Notes: generated by a model not told the origin, from the sequence alone. 64,000 bases of DNA from RBG-16-49-21 sp040768125 (GCA_040768125.1 JAXGNG010000003.1:186001-250000); one strand, 5' to 3'; shown: positions 24,958-36,460, counted from the first letter of the stretch. Program-made: numbers and translations.

Positions 24958-25371
24958 ATGAAACAACCATCCTATCCCCACGTCGCGGTGAGGCTCCAGG
25001 AGGAGAAAAAGCTCGTGTTCACGGCCCAGTCGTGCAGGAACTTCCACCAGCGCATGCTCATCTGTAAATACGTATTCGAACAGGGGGCCGTGCCGGTGAA
25101 CCCCTTCAACGCCTTCGGGTATTTCCTCTACGAGCTCGTGGACCGGGACGCCGTGCGGAACGCCAACAACAACCTCCTGAAGCGGTGCGACGAACTCTGG
25201 GTCTTCGGCGAGATCAGCGACGGCGTCCTGGCGGAGGTCCTGATCTTCCGGGACCTGGGCCGCCCCGTGCGTTTTTTCGACATCTCGGGGCTTCCCTCGA
25301 AGATCACCGAGATCCCGAGGAACAGGCTGGTCTTCGAGGATAACTGCAAAAAATATAAAAAATTGATTTGA
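24958..25371 (+). CDS. DUF7768/DUF4406-like protein (nucleoside deoxyribosyltransferase-like fold)
   Basis: 137 residues. Pattern: a KYVFEQGAVPVNPFNAFGYF segment, then RDAVRNANNNLLKRCDELWVFGEISDGVLAEV and ending with GRPVRFF. Small proteins with 'GAVPVxPH...CDELWVFG...G...E...A...GxPVRYF' belong to the DUF4406/DUF7768 group related to nucleoside 2-deoxyribosyltransferases and are frequent in phages; the role is unknown. The start at 24958 has GGGAGG 7-8 bases upstream; the open frame extends far upstream without homology. Confidence 0.72.
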   Translation: MKQPSYPHVAVRLQEEKKLVFTAQSCRNFHQRMLICKYVFEQGAVPVNPFNAFGYFLYELVDRDAVRNANNNLLKRCDELWVFGEISDGVLAEVLIFRDLGRPVRFFDISGLPSKITEIPRNRLVFEDNCKKYKKLI

Positions 25372-25419
25372 TGTTTCATCAGCGCGCGTGCATCCTGTTC
25401 GGCAATCACGAAGGATGAT

Positions 25420-26313
25420 ATGCCGGCCATGACCCTCACCCGCGACAGGCGCTTTCCGCCCCTCGACCCCACGGTATTCGAGGCCTACCACCGCTCTTTC
25501 AGGGGCGACACCTACGACGCCTGCATGAAGTGCGGCGGGCGGTGCGAGAAGTATTCCATCTCCACGCTCATGCCCGGCGAGAAGGAGTATATCGCAGGTC
25601 GCCTGGGCATGGTCCTGGGGGACCTGGAGGACCGCTACCTCGACGGGATCGACACCCCCGAGGGCACGGTTGACGTGGTCAAGATGAAGGACAACTGCCC
25701 CTGGCTCGACGACGCCTTCTCCTGCTCCATACGGGAGGTCAAGCCCGTGCTCTGCGACAGCTATCCCATCGTCTGTTCCGTGGAGGGCGACGCGATTTCC
25801 TGCGCGATGGACGCGAAGGGATGTCCCGTGGTCTCCATGCCGGGATACGAGGACGTGGCGGAGCGGTTCCGCCGCGAGGGCATCCCGGCCCTTGAGGCGA
25901 TCCCCGTCCCCCTGGCGTGGTGGCGCGCCGTGGCCCTCTACGACGCCTTTGATTTCGACTATCCCGCCATCGAGGGGACCCTCCGGCGCACGCCGGGCTA
26001 CCAGGTATTCCACGTTGAAGAGATACTCGCCTTCGCCTGCAATGGCGACGAGGAGGAGGCGCGAAGGAGGGGCCTGGCACTCCTGGGGCGCCGCGCCGGG
26101 GAATCGCGGGAGGCGGCCCTGGTGCGTCTTGATGCCGCGGGGGCCGCCGCTGACGCGCGCTCCCGGATCGAGGAGCGGGCGGAGGAGGTTCGCGGCATAC
26201 TCGAGAGGGCGGAGGCGGATGCAGAGATTGTTATCGGCACAAGCCCCGCCCCATACCTTGATATCGTCAGGCGGGCCCTTTCCCTCGTGGAGTCGATTGC
26301 GGTGGCGCGCTGA
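25420..26313 (+). CDS. YkgJ-type cysteine-cluster protein
   Basis: 297 residues. The N-terminal 120 residues contain a cysteine set (CMKCGGRCEKYS, CPWLDD, CSIREVKPVLCDSYP) typical of the YkgJ (CxxCxxxC) zinc- or iron-sulfur-binding family. The C-terminal half (150-297) is alpha-helical and Ala/Arg/Glu-rich, and not recognised. The role of this family is not firmly known. AAGGATG lies just upstream of the ATG at 25420; a second ATG three codons on is possible. Co-directional with the upstream small gene after 48 bases. Confidence 0.78.
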   Translation: MPAMTLTRDRRFPPLDPTVFEAYHRSFRGDTYDACMKCGGRCEKYSISTLMPGEKEYIAGRLGMVLGDLEDRYLDGIDTPEGTVDVVKMKDNCPWLDDAFSCSIREVKPVLCDSYPIVCSVEGDAISCAMDAKGCPVVSMPGYEDVAERFRREGIPALEAIPVPLAWWRAVALYDAFDFDYPAIEGTLRRTPGYQVFHVEEILAFACNGDEEEARRRGLALLGRRAGESREAALVRLDAAGAAADARSRIEERAEEVRGILERAEADAEIVIGTSPAPYLDIVRRALSLVESIAVAR

Positions 26314-26337
26314 GCGGGCAAAAAAACGCAATTTTTC

Positions 26338-26365
26338 GGAACCTCGCGTTTTTCCCGGGGTCTTA
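26338..26365 (+). promoter_or_regulatory. Candidate ECF-type promoter
   Basis: GGAACC (26338-26343), 16 bases, GTCTTA (26360-26365). A GGAAC -35 with a GTC-type -10 is the general form of ECF sigma promoters. It lies 44 bases before the Spy-like gene that heads the sigma/anti-sigma cluster, so autoregulation is plausible. Motif match only. Confidence 0.45.
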
Positions 26366-26408
26366 CCGGCGTATCGGGAAAAAAATTAAAAGGAGAAGCG
26401 GAGGAACC

Positions 26409-26906
26409 ATGAACAGAACTTCGAAACTACTGGTGGCGGTCGCGGTCGTCATGCTTGCGGCCCAGCCGGCCCTTTTCGCCCAGCGGGGCGGGCCCCCGAA
26501 AGGCGGCGAGAGGAAGGGACATCACGAGATGAAGGGGAGCTGCGGTCCGCTCTTCGGCGACCCCGCGCGGATGCAGCAGGAGCTCGGCCTCACGGACGAG
26601 CAGGTGAAGCAGATCGCCGACATCAATCGTGACTTCCAGAAGAAGATGCTCGACGAGAAGGAGAAGCTCGCGCCGAAACACGTACGGCTCAGGAAGCTCC
26701 TCATGGAGGACACGGTCGACCTGGGGAAGGTCAGGGCACTCCTCAAGGAGATCGGCGACCACCGCGTGGAGCTCCACATGCTCAGGATCCAGCAACGCCT
26801 CGCCATCGAGTCGAAGCTGACCGATGAGCAGAAGGCGAAGGTGCGGCAGCACCACCGCAAGATGATGAAGAACGGCAAAAGGGCGCCGAAGAATCGCCCG
26901 ATGTAA
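26409..26906 (+). CDS. Spy/CpxP-family periplasmic protein
   Basis: 165 residues: a signal peptide (LLVAVAVVMLAAQPALFAQ, cleavage near 24), a His/Gly/Lys-rich linker with HHEMKGSCG, then a helical hairpin carrying two LTxxQ-like motifs (LGLTDEQVKQI and SKLTDEQKAKV). These mark the Spy/CpxP/ZraP group of periplasmic chaperones or metal-stress sensors. The next genes encode an ECF sigma factor and a likely anti-sigma factor, as in the CnrX/ZraP-style arrangements where a periplasmic helical-hairpin protein senses stress. GGAG and a good spacing precede the ATG. Confidence 0.87.
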   Translation: MNRTSKLLVAVAVVMLAAQPALFAQRGGPPKGGERKGHHEMKGSCGPLFGDPARMQQELGLTDEQVKQIADINRDFQKKMLDEKEKLAPKHVRLRKLLMEDTVDLGKVRALLKEIGDHRVELHMLRIQQRLAIESKLTDEQKAKVRQHHRKMMKNGKRAPKNRPM

Positions 26907-26939
26907 GGCGACACGGGGCCGTGAAAGAACGGAGACGTG

Positions 26940-27440
26940 ATGAACGAAACGGAATTCGCGGCCCTCGTGGCTGAGACAAAGAAAACCGTGCTGTCAGCCG
27001 TGCGCAAGCACCTGGCGGCGCGGTTTTCCCACGCCATCGACGACGTGGTCCAGGAGACCTACTTCCGGGGCTACCGTCACTTGGCGGCGGGAAAGTTCAG
27101 GAACGAGTCGTCCGTGGGGTCCTGGCTCTACGCCATTGCAAGGAACGAGTCCCTCAGGATGAACGCCCGGCTCGCGCGGGAGGAGGAGAAACAGAGGAAG
27201 GCGGCGGAGGAGATGCGTGACCGGGACCCGGCCCCTCCCTCCCGCGAGGAGGAGTGGGGACGCCTGGAGGGCCTGGTGGCGCGCCTCCCGGACCGGTACC
27301 GGGAAGTCGTGGCCCTGAAGATACAGGGGGTGCCGGAGCTCGAGATCTCCGTGCGCCTGGGCATACGGGCGGGGACGGTGAAATCAAGGTTTTCCCGGGG
27401 CAGGGAGCTGCTGCAGCGTCTCGCCGGGGAGGTGGCATGA
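26940..27440 (+). CDS. ECF-family RNA polymerase sigma factor
   Basis: 166 residues. Region 2: FSHAIDDVVQETYFRGYRHL with GSWLYAIARNESLRM; region 4: LPDRYREVVALKIQGVPELE followed by ISVRLGIRAGTVKSRFSRGRELLQ. Those are the -10- and -35-recognition helices of an extracytoplasmic-function sigma factor. Its stop overlaps the next start by 4 bases (ATGA), as usual with a cognate anti-sigma factor. The start codon at 26940 has GGAG 6 bases before it. A GGAAC...GTC promoter sits upstream of the operon. Confidence 0.93.
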   Translation: MNETEFAALVAETKKTVLSAVRKHLAARFSHAIDDVVQETYFRGYRHLAAGKFRNESSVGSWLYAIARNESLRMNARLAREEEKQRKAAEEMRDRDPAPPSREEEWGRLEGLVARLPDRYREVVALKIQGVPELEISVRLGIRAGTVKSRFSRGRELLQRLAGEVA

Positions 27441-27802
27441 TGGAACGGCATGATGAAATAATGGAACGTGAAATCGAGAAAAGGATGGCGAGCGACCTCT
27501 GGGACCGCGGCGTGGCCCGGAGCGTGGTCCGCCGCCGAAGGGCCCGCTTCGCCGGTGCCTCCGGGGCCGCGGCGTCCCTCGCCGCGGCGGCGCTCGTCTT
27601 CTTCGCGGTACTGCCGGGCCTGCGCCAGGGCCCGACGGAAGGAGAGGCGCTCTACCGCTTCGTCACCGCCCAGGTCGACGGTACCTGGGGCCGCGTGTTC
27701 GACGGCGACGCGCCGGCGGGCCCCACTGCGGCCGTCCTCGAGGAGAATTTCGATAACGGACTGGATGCGCTTATCGGGGAGGCCCTGACGAGCCGGCTCT
27801 GA
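27437..27802 (+). CDS. Candidate anti-sigma factor, single-pass membrane protein
   Basis: 121 residues. A charged cytoplasmic N-terminus (about 40 residues, RHDEIMEREIEKRMASDLWD), one membrane helix (GASGAAASLAAAALVFFAVL) and a ~55-residue periplasmic tail with no recognised domain. No HxxxCxxC zinc motif is visible. Position directly after the sigma gene with ATGA overlap and GGGAGG ribosome site makes an anti-sigma role likely; there is no independent sequence evidence for the function. Confidence 0.72.
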   Translation: MMERHDEIMEREIEKRMASDLWDRGVARSVVRRRRARFAGASGAAASLAAAALVFFAVLPGLRQGPTEGEALYRFVTAQVDGTWGRVFDGDAPAGPTAAVLEENFDNGLDALIGEALTSRL

Positions 27803-27817
27803 GGGCGCCGCCCGGCG

Positions 27818-28819
27818 TCATTCAGCGGATGCCGGCCCGGCGCCTCTCTTCCCCGCGGCGATGATCCGGTTTCCCCCCAGGCCCCTGGCGCGGAGCATTC
27901 TCCCCCGGGCGTGCGCCGCCAGGGTGCGGGCGTCCCTTCCGTGGCCCGGATAGAACGCGATCCCGATGCTGCTGCTGAGCCTGAAGCCCTTCGCGCCCGT
28001 GACCCCTTCCAGGTCGATGCCCCCGAGGGCGGCACCCACCTCACGGGCCGTGGCCAGGGCCTCTTCCCGCCCGGCGCCGGGCAGCAGGGCGGCGAACTCG
28101 TCCCCGCCGTAACGGAGGGCGGTATCGGTTTCCCGGAGCGCGGACTGGAGGAAGATCGAGATCAGGACCAGGACCCGGTCGCCGGCCTGGTGGCCGAAGG
28201 CGTCGTTGAGCTCCTTGAAGTTGTCGGGCTTGACGATCATGAGGGCCCCGGAACCGCCGCGCCCGAAGAGGGTCTCCGATTCCTCGAAGAGGTAGTCGCG
28301 GTTGTAAAGCCCCGTGAGCTTGTCGCCGTGCATCTGCTTCCTGAGCGTCCTCACCCACGGGGTTTTTTCCGTGATCAGACCCTGGGTGGTGCGGATCCGG
28401 CGGGCGATCATGGCCAGGAGCTTCTGGAGCATCCGCGCCGACATCTTCGGGTACTTCTGCAGAAACATCGGGAAGGTGATCCCCTCCCGGGGAAAGACCA
28501 GGAGGGCGGTGTCCTTGATCGCCACGGCCCTGGCGGTTCGGTCGGTGTCGCCGATCATGTCCCATTCGCCGAAGGACTCGCCGGCGATGAACTGCGCGAT
28601 GTCGATGTCGCCCCCGTCGCGGTGCCGCGAGATAAGGACCTCCCCCTCGCGTATCACGTAGAACTCGTGCCCCGGGGAATCCTCGGTGAAGATCAGGCTC
28701 CCCCGGGGATAGCGCACCGCCTGGGAATGGAGCGCCACGATCTCGAGCTCCTCCTCCGAGAGGGTCGAGAAAATTTCGACCTTCCGGAGAAGGGCGACGC
28801 TGTCGGTTCCTTCGCTCAT
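27818..28819 (-). CDS. cNMP-binding domain plus GGDEF diguanylate cyclase
   Basis: 333 residues. An N-terminal cyclic-nucleotide-binding domain (about 8-125; GEVLISRHRDGG and the FGEWDMIGDTDRTARAVA phosphate-cassette region), then a GGDEF domain with an intact RYGGDEFAALLPG (about residues 236-241) and the preceding DKLTGLYNRDYLFE signature. No EAL domain. It should make cyclic di-GMP under control of a bound nucleotide or, as the phosphate cassette is not canonical (FGEWD in place of FGEIA), some other ligand. The gene overlaps its upstream neighbour (ATGA at 28816-28819). Confidence 0.92.
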   Translation of the reverse strand: MSEGTDSVALLRKVEIFSTLSEEELEIVALHSQAVRYPRGSLIFTEDSPGHEFYVIREGEVLISRHRDGGDIDIAQFIAGESFGEWDMIGDTDRTARAVAIKDTALLVFPREGITFPMFLQKYPKMSARMLQKLLAMIARRIRTTQGLITEKTPWVRTLRKQMHGDKLTGLYNRDYLFEESETLFGRGGSGALMIVKPDNFKELNDAFGHQAGDRVLVLISIFLQSALRETDTALRYGGDEFAALLPGAGREEALATAREVGAALGGIDLEGVTGAKGFRLSSSIGIAFYPGHGRDARTLAAHARGRMLRARGLGGNRIIAAGKRGAGPASAE

Positions 28820-29376
28820 TTCTTCTTCGTGATGAGCCGCCCGAAGACGTTCGGGTAGGTCTTCCTGGAGAAGAACCCCCGGCGCGACACGCGCACCTCC
28901 TCCATGGTGACGAAGGCCCCGGGCTCCAGGATGCCAACGATGTCGATGAACTTCTTCACGCTTTTTTTCGGGACCAGGGAATAGAGGATGGAGACAGGGC
29001 CCCGGAGCCCCTGGCCCTCCACGATGGTCACGCCGAACCCCTCCGTCCTGAGGGTCAGGGGCAGGGCCGACACATCCCGGCTGGTGATGACGCGCAGGGA
29101 CTTGTACCCGAAGGGAAGCACCTCCTCGATCAGCATCCCCACGTAGTTGCCCGCGGCGAAGCCGGCGGCGTAGATGATGTAGCTCAGGGGACTGCCCAGG
29201 CTCGCCAGGGCCCTGCTGATCGCCATGAGCCAGATGATGATCTCGACGAAGCCGAAAAGGGGTGCCACGGAGCGGTATCCCCGGGAGATCAGCACGATCC
29301 TGATCGTACCGATCGACACGTCGATGATCCGCGCGAAAAAGATGAACGCCAGGGTGATGAGTTCCGCCTGATTCAT
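28816..29376 (-). CDS. UPF0316/DUF2179-family membrane protein
   Basis: 186 residues with three N-terminal membrane helices (LITLAFIFFARIIDVSIGTI, SVAPLFGFVEIIIWLMAISR, PLSYIIYAAGFAAGNYVGML) and a soluble C-terminal DUF2179-type domain (GVTIVEGQGLRGPVSILYSL, PKKSVKKFIDIVGILEPGAF). This is the UPF0316/DUF5698 organisation, function unknown. It is the first gene of a two-gene unit with the cyclic-di-GMP cyclase, which suggests, but does not show, a role linked to nucleotide signalling. Confidence 0.88.
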   Translation of the reverse strand: MNQAELITLAFIFFARIIDVSIGTIRIVLISRGYRSVAPLFGFVEIIIWLMAISRALASLGSPLSYIIYAAGFAAGNYVGMLIEEVLPFGYKSLRVITSRDVSALPLTLRTEGFGVTIVEGQGLRGPVSILYSLVPKKSVKKFIDIVGILEPGAFVTMEEVRVSRRGFFSRKTYPNVFGRLITKKK

Positions 29377-29519
29377 GATGGAGTCCTTGTACGTTATTGC
29401 GGGGGCCCTCTTGGTCCCCTGATCATGGTAGCCGTACCGGGCGCCGCCTTGTCAAAAGTATTTTTTTTCGCGTGGATGCCGGGAAGAAACCGCTTTATCA
29501 GCCCGGGCGTGTTTTTTTA

Positions 29520-29553
29520 TTGACGTCGCCTCCCTGATTCAGTATCTATCAGG
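29520..29553 (+). promoter_or_regulatory. Sigma-70-like promoter with inverted repeat
   Basis: TTGACG (29520-29525), 17 bases, TATCTA (29543-29548). An inverted repeat CCTGAT (29533-29538) / ATCAGG (29548-29553) brackets the -10, so a regulator may bind here. It is 80 bases before the CbiR-like gene. No cobalamin riboswitch (no B12 box) is visible in this leader. Confidence 0.5.
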
Positions 29554-29635
29554 TATCCACTGATTCTTTTTCTGTATGCCTGATTAAGGCCCGGATTCGC
29601 GCCTGGCGGGGTACCCGCGCACGTGCAGGAGGAGC

Positions 29636-30430
29636 ATGAAAAGCTACAGGAACCTGTTTCCCTTCAGGATCGGAACCACCTCCTTCATCCTACCCGTAAA
29701 GGAGGAGAACCTGCTTTCGAACGCGCGGTTCCTGCGTGACATCTTCGATATTGTCCAGCTCCTCTTCTTCGGCCGTGAATACCTGGAGGAAATCCTCAAT
29801 CCTGCGGTCATGGACGGTCTCAGGCTACTGCGGGAGGAGAGCGGCCTTTCCTTCACCGTGCACCTCCCCTCGGACCTGGAGTTCCTCGATCCCTCGCCGG
29901 GCTCCCTCGGCGCTTCGATCGACGTCATCGAGCGCGTCATGGAGGAAACCGAGGGCATGGGGATAACCGGTTACGTGCTTCACGTCGACCGCCTCCACCA
30001 CGGCGTTCCGCGCGTGACCTGCGATACCGAGACCATCGAGCTCTTTCACGGGGCGATGGACGCCATCGGCGAAAGGCTCGGCGCACGGGCGGCGGGCATT
30101 CTCATCGAGAACACCACCTACGACCTGGCGGCCTTCGCTTCCCCTGTCCTCGAGGGGCCCTGCGGCGTCTGCATGGACCTGGGGCACCTTCTGCTACACG
30201 GCCACGACCCCGGGAGGTTCCTCGACGTGTTCGGTTCCAGGGTGGGGGAGGTCCACCTCCACGGCGTGGAGGGGGGGCGCAACCATCGGGCCCTGGCGCG
30301 CCTGGACCAGGCCACGGAGGCCCTCGTCGCCGGGTTCCTTCACGGGGGGGACGCCCCGGTGATACTCGAGGTCTACAACCTGGTTGACCTGGTCAAAACG
30401 GCCACCTGCCTCGAGGCCATCATGGCGTGA
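29636..30430 (+). CDS. cbiR: CbiR-like cobamide-remodelling phosphodiesterase
   Basis: 264 residues with a TIM-barrel (AP-endonuclease family 2 / xylose-isomerase-like) fold. FRIGTTSFILP at the N-terminus, FTVHLPSDLEF, then a metal-site set (YVLHVDRLHHG, GILIENTTYDL, CMDLGHLLLHGHDP, GEVHLHG, VILEVYN) follow the pattern I know for CbiR, which hydrolyses the nucleotide loop of corrinoids so that the lower ligand can be exchanged. Length and order of motifs fit. It stands alone, without neighbouring corrinoid genes. Assignment rests on motif recall, so a related sugar-phosphate isomerase-like function is the alternative. GGAGGAGC lies just before the ATG. Confidence 0.75.
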   Translation: MKSYRNLFPFRIGTTSFILPVKEENLLSNARFLRDIFDIVQLLFFGREYLEEILNPAVMDGLRLLREESGLSFTVHLPSDLEFLDPSPGSLGASIDVIERVMEETEGMGITGYVLHVDRLHHGVPRVTCDTETIELFHGAMDAIGERLGARAAGILIENTTYDLAAFASPVLEGPCGVCMDLGHLLLHGHDPGRFLDVFGSRVGEVHLHGVEGGRNHRALARLDQATEALVAGFLHGGDAPVILEVYNLVDLVKTATCLEAIMA

Positions 30431-30550
30431 TTTGCCTTTTACCTGTACAGGTGGTTTAAGGCGGCGTTTTCCCCCTAAAAAAAAATTTCTGGACAACCCG
30501 GCCGCCGCGGGTAGAATGCGGCCAATTATCTCTAACAAGGGGGGTTATGT

Positions 30551-31486
30551 ATGAAAAAGATGGTTCTTATAATAATCGCGTCGCTCTTCGCGATGGGCAT
30601 CGCATTTAAAACGACGCCTGCCCACGCCGTGGAGGGGAAGGTGGGCCTCACCATGATGTACGACTGGTGGAAGCCCGGCTTCCTCGCGTTTGAAAACTCT
30701 ACGGCGGCAAAAGTATACGGATTCGATCTCTCCGATGACCTTGAAGGGTCATTCATGATGGGTCCCACGCTTTCGCTTGACATTAACAGCAAATGGACGT
30801 TCGGCACGACCCTGCTGTTCGGTTTGAGCAGGAACGAATTCCAGCACGCCACCTTTGCGGCTGATATCGATATTATGCGGGGATTATCTCCCTGGCTGGG
30901 CTCCGATTATCTCGGTATTTACTGGGAAACAGGGAAGTCGAAGGCCAGGCGTTACGACTGGGATATCAATTTTGATTATGCCTTCCACAAGTATCTGAGC
31001 CTTCTCATCGGAATTCGGTTCAATTACGCGGACGGCGAGGGGAACGCCTTCCGATTTGGTCTGGTGGGGGCTGATGTGGACTTCATGGACGAGGAATACC
31101 GTGCATGGTACCTGGGACCCTCCCTGGGCCTTGGGTTCCACTACGAGTTCATCAAGGGCCTGGTGCTCAACCTGGGGGTTTCCGCCCTCATGCAATTCGG
31201 AGATTATAAGAATGAAAAAAGGTATGTCGGCTCATGGCTGCTCCTCATCCCGTATGATTATAAGTCGGGGTACTTCTGCATCGGACTTGACAATAACATA
31301 CGACTCGGCTACCTTATCGCGCCCATCAGCCTTGAAGTCTTCATAGGCGGTCGCTATACCGTATTGCCTCATATCGCGGCTGGAGGGGAATATCCCATGT
31401 GGGACCTTACCTATAAAAAGAATTGGATTGGCGGGGAAGTGGAGCACTGGGGTGGACTCTACTTTGGTGCTGCGTACAAGTTCTAG
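30551..31486 (+). CDS. Outer-membrane beta-barrel-like protein
   Basis: 311 residues, signal peptide (MVLIIIASLFAMGIAFKTTP then AHAVEG, cleavage about 27) and alternating amphipathic strands rich in aromatic residues, ending in GLYFGAAYKF with a terminal Phe as in outer-membrane barrels. Paralogue of the product of 5679-6614, with which it shares the order of several strands and the APxSLxxxxGGRY segment. Function unknown. A strong AAGGGG ribosome site is present and a rho-independent terminator follows the stop. Confidence 0.78.
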   Translation: MKKMVLIIIASLFAMGIAFKTTPAHAVEGKVGLTMMYDWWKPGFLAFENSTAAKVYGFDLSDDLEGSFMMGPTLSLDINSKWTFGTTLLFGLSRNEFQHATFAADIDIMRGLSPWLGSDYLGIYWETGKSKARRYDWDINFDYAFHKYLSLLIGIRFNYADGEGNAFRFGLVGADVDFMDEEYRAWYLGPSLGLGFHYEFIKGLVLNLGVSALMQFGDYKNEKRYVGSWLLLIPYDYKSGYFCIGLDNNIRLGYLIAPISLEVFIGGRYTVLPHIAAGGEYPMWDLTYKKNWIGGEVEHWGGLYFGAAYKF

Positions 31487-31505
31487 GATCCTTCCGACCG
31501 GCATG

Positions 31506-31541
31506 AAAAAAACCGCCGCGGTTCTCGCGGCGGTTTTTTTT
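31506..31541. terminator. Bidirectional rho-independent terminator
   Basis: Stem ACCGCCGCG (31512-31520), loop GTTCT, stem CGCGGCGGT (31526-31534), with an A-tract before and T-tract after. It ends both the outer-membrane-protein gene (+) and carB (-), which converge here. Confidence 0.9.
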
Positions 31542-31564
31542 GGACGCGGCACGGCCCGGCGACT

Positions 31565-34759
<3,195 letters not shown>

Positions 34760-34917
34760 TGTTCACCTCGCACCGGGGTATGTCGGATGGGCCTGGTAAA
34801 GCCGGATCGTTCCGCAGTCAGGGCAAACCTAGTGAACGGCGCTGATTATGTCAAGATGGAATAATGGCGGAGACGATAAATCCAGGGGGCAATTGACGGC
34901 GCCGGGTGGCGTCCCCT

Positions 34918-35901
34918 TCATTTCGACACGACGAGATACACGAAGGCCAGGTCGGGGGCCGCGGGATCGTCGACGGGCCCGGCCCAGCCGTAGAGGTGGT
35001 AGCTCCCCGGGTCCCTGATCTCCAGGCTGACGTCAATGATGCCCCCGCGGCCCGTGAAGCTCTTTTTGACGAGGGTTTTTCCGGAAAGGTCCCGGAGATT
35101 CACGGTTATCGCGATACCCCCGGGGGCCCCGTACGCCAGGGCCAGCTCCCTCCCGCATTCGATCACGGCCCTCCTGTTGCCGTCCCTCTGCCGCAGGCCA
35201 TGGGTGAAGTAGCCGTGGCGGTAAAAGGGGAGATCCGAAAATTCCTTTTTCGATATCTTTTTCTCCCTGAGCTGCCAACGGCGCAGGTCCGGAAGGTGGG
35301 AGTGGATGAACTCATCGGGCGGCGTGAGGAAGAAGTGCTCGCGGTAGTCCCGGATGAAACGGTCCTCCCTCACCTGGCCCGCGCCGTAGGTGGCGTCCAG
35401 GAGGTGCCAGGTCCCGTTGATTCGTACGGCGTTCCAGGCGTGGTTGGCCCGAACCGGCTCGCCGGGGAGGTGGCCGCTTCCCCTGCCGCGCCCCGTCACC
35501 TCGACTGCCCTGACGCCGGCGCGGCGGGCGAGCTCGACAAAGAGCTCCGAATAGCCCTGGCAGGTCCCCCGGAGGTCCCTCAGGGTGGCCCGTGCCCCGT
35601 AGTTCTTCTTCCCCGTGTCGTAGGAGATGAAGGCGGTGATCCAGCGCCAGATCGCCCTGGCCCGCTCAAGTTCGTCCCGCCCCTCCCCGGCAATGCGGCG
35701 GGCGAGGGAATCGAGGGTCTCGCCGGCCCCGGGCGTTGTGTTCAGGACCCGTGTGTCAACGTCACGGAAAAGTGCGGGATCGAACCGGCGGTTCCCCGCC
35801 TTTTCCACCGGGATGCGCACGACGCCGTACTGGTGGGCCATCAGGCAGGAGACAAAGAGCGCCGGTGACAGCGCGGGGAAAATGCGGAGGATCCGTCGCA
35901 T
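34918..35901 (-). CDS. Transglutaminase-like lipoprotein
   Basis: 327 residues. A lipoprotein-type signal (FPALSPALFVSC) precedes a transglutaminase-core domain with the triad visible in order: Cys in RGTCQGYSELFVELARRAG, His in RANHAWNAVRIN, Asp in HLLDATYG. A C-terminal domain (from about 220) is beta-rich with YHLYGWAGP. Related bacterial proteins act as cell-wall- or protein-modifying cysteine proteases or have unknown targets. Monocistronic. Confidence 0.85.
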   Translation of the reverse strand: MRRILRIFPALSPALFVSCLMAHQYGVVRIPVEKAGNRRFDPALFRDVDTRVLNTTPGAGETLDSLARRIAGEGRDELERARAIWRWITAFISYDTGKKNYGARATLRDLRGTCQGYSELFVELARRAGVRAVEVTGRGRGSGHLPGEPVRANHAWNAVRINGTWHLLDATYGAGQVREDRFIRDYREHFFLTPPDEFIHSHLPDLRRWQLREKKISKKEFSDLPFYRHGYFTHGLRQRDGNRRAVIECGRELALAYGAPGGIAITVNLRDLSGKTLVKKSFTGRGGIIDVSLEIRDPGSYHLYGWAGPVDDPAAPDLAFVYLVVSK

Positions 35902-35975
35902 CGGGGAATGATGCGGGACCCGGGGGTGCGTGTCAAGAAAAATGGCGCTGCTTCCCCGGGGCGCCGATTATAGTA

Positions 35976-36004
35976 TTGACATGTATGTCTCGGCGGTGTA
36001 GGGT
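35976..36004 (+). promoter_or_regulatory. Candidate sigma-70 promoter
   Basis: TTGACA (35976-35981), 17 bases, TAGGGT (35999-36004). The -35 is a perfect match, the -10 weak. It lies about 145 bases before the small cysteine-rich secreted protein, giving a long leader. Confidence 0.4.
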
Positions 36005-36148
36005 GTTCGGCGGGTCGATTTCGCGGCCGCGGCCATGCCCGGCGGCATAGCGGCATCGGTTCCGGCGCGCCCTGTGCGCCGGGAGGGCGGTACCCGATTC
36101 AGGGGCGCGGCGTGGGCCGCGTCGTACATACCGTCAGGAGGAGGATCT

Positions 36149-36403
36149 ATGAAAAAAATCATTCTTTTCACCGTAACCGTGGTGGCGGGCGCGGCCCTTG
36201 CGCTGCTCGTATCCTTCGATCCGGTTCACAACGCCTATGCCGGGGACGGCTGCTATCTCTGCGCCTCGGGAAGCTCGGCCGACCAGTGCCGGTACTACGG
36301 AAGCGACACCTTCGACCAGCGGAAGAAATGCGAGTCCATGGGATGCAAGGTCACCGGGACATCGAGCTGCTCCACGGCGGCGAACGTAAAGGTCATCAAC
36401 TAG
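36149..36403 (+). CDS. Small secreted cysteine-rich protein
   Basis: 84 residues: a signal peptide (IILFTVTVVAGAALALLVSF, cleavage near residue 31, AYA/GDG) and a mature part of about 54 residues with six cysteines (CYLC, C near QCRYY, then KKCESMGC and SSC). No family recognised. The spacing suggests disulfide-bonded or metal-binding structure. A strong AGGAGGAGG site precedes the start, and a terminator follows. Confidence 0.8.
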   Translation: MKKIILFTVTVVAGAALALLVSFDPVHNAYAGDGCYLCASGSSADQCRYYGSDTFDQRKKCESMGCKVTGTSSCSTAANVKVIN

Positions 36404-36430
36404 TCTTTGCGTATACACATGCGAAGGGAA

Positions 36431-36460
36431 AGGACCGGCGGCATGCCGGTTCTTTTTTTT
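36431..36460 (+). terminator. Rho-independent terminator
   Basis: Stem ACCGGC / GCCGGT (36434-36450, loop GGCAT) followed by TCTTTTTTTT. It ends the small cysteine-rich gene. Confidence 0.85.

Noticed and set aside
24895..26331. Long open frame antisense to the small DUF7768-like gene and the YkgJ-type gene
   Set aside because: The sequence is His/Arg/Gly-rich with no family signature, while the + strand carries clear motifs; it is a by-product of high GC.
27254..27436. N-terminal extension of the anti-sigma candidate
   Set aside because: These codons are the sigma gene read in another frame (Pro/Gly-rich); the ATG at 27437 with its ribosome site is the better start.
29377..29635. Cobalamin riboswitch before the CbiR-like gene
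   Set aside because: No B12-box sequence or supporting helices found.
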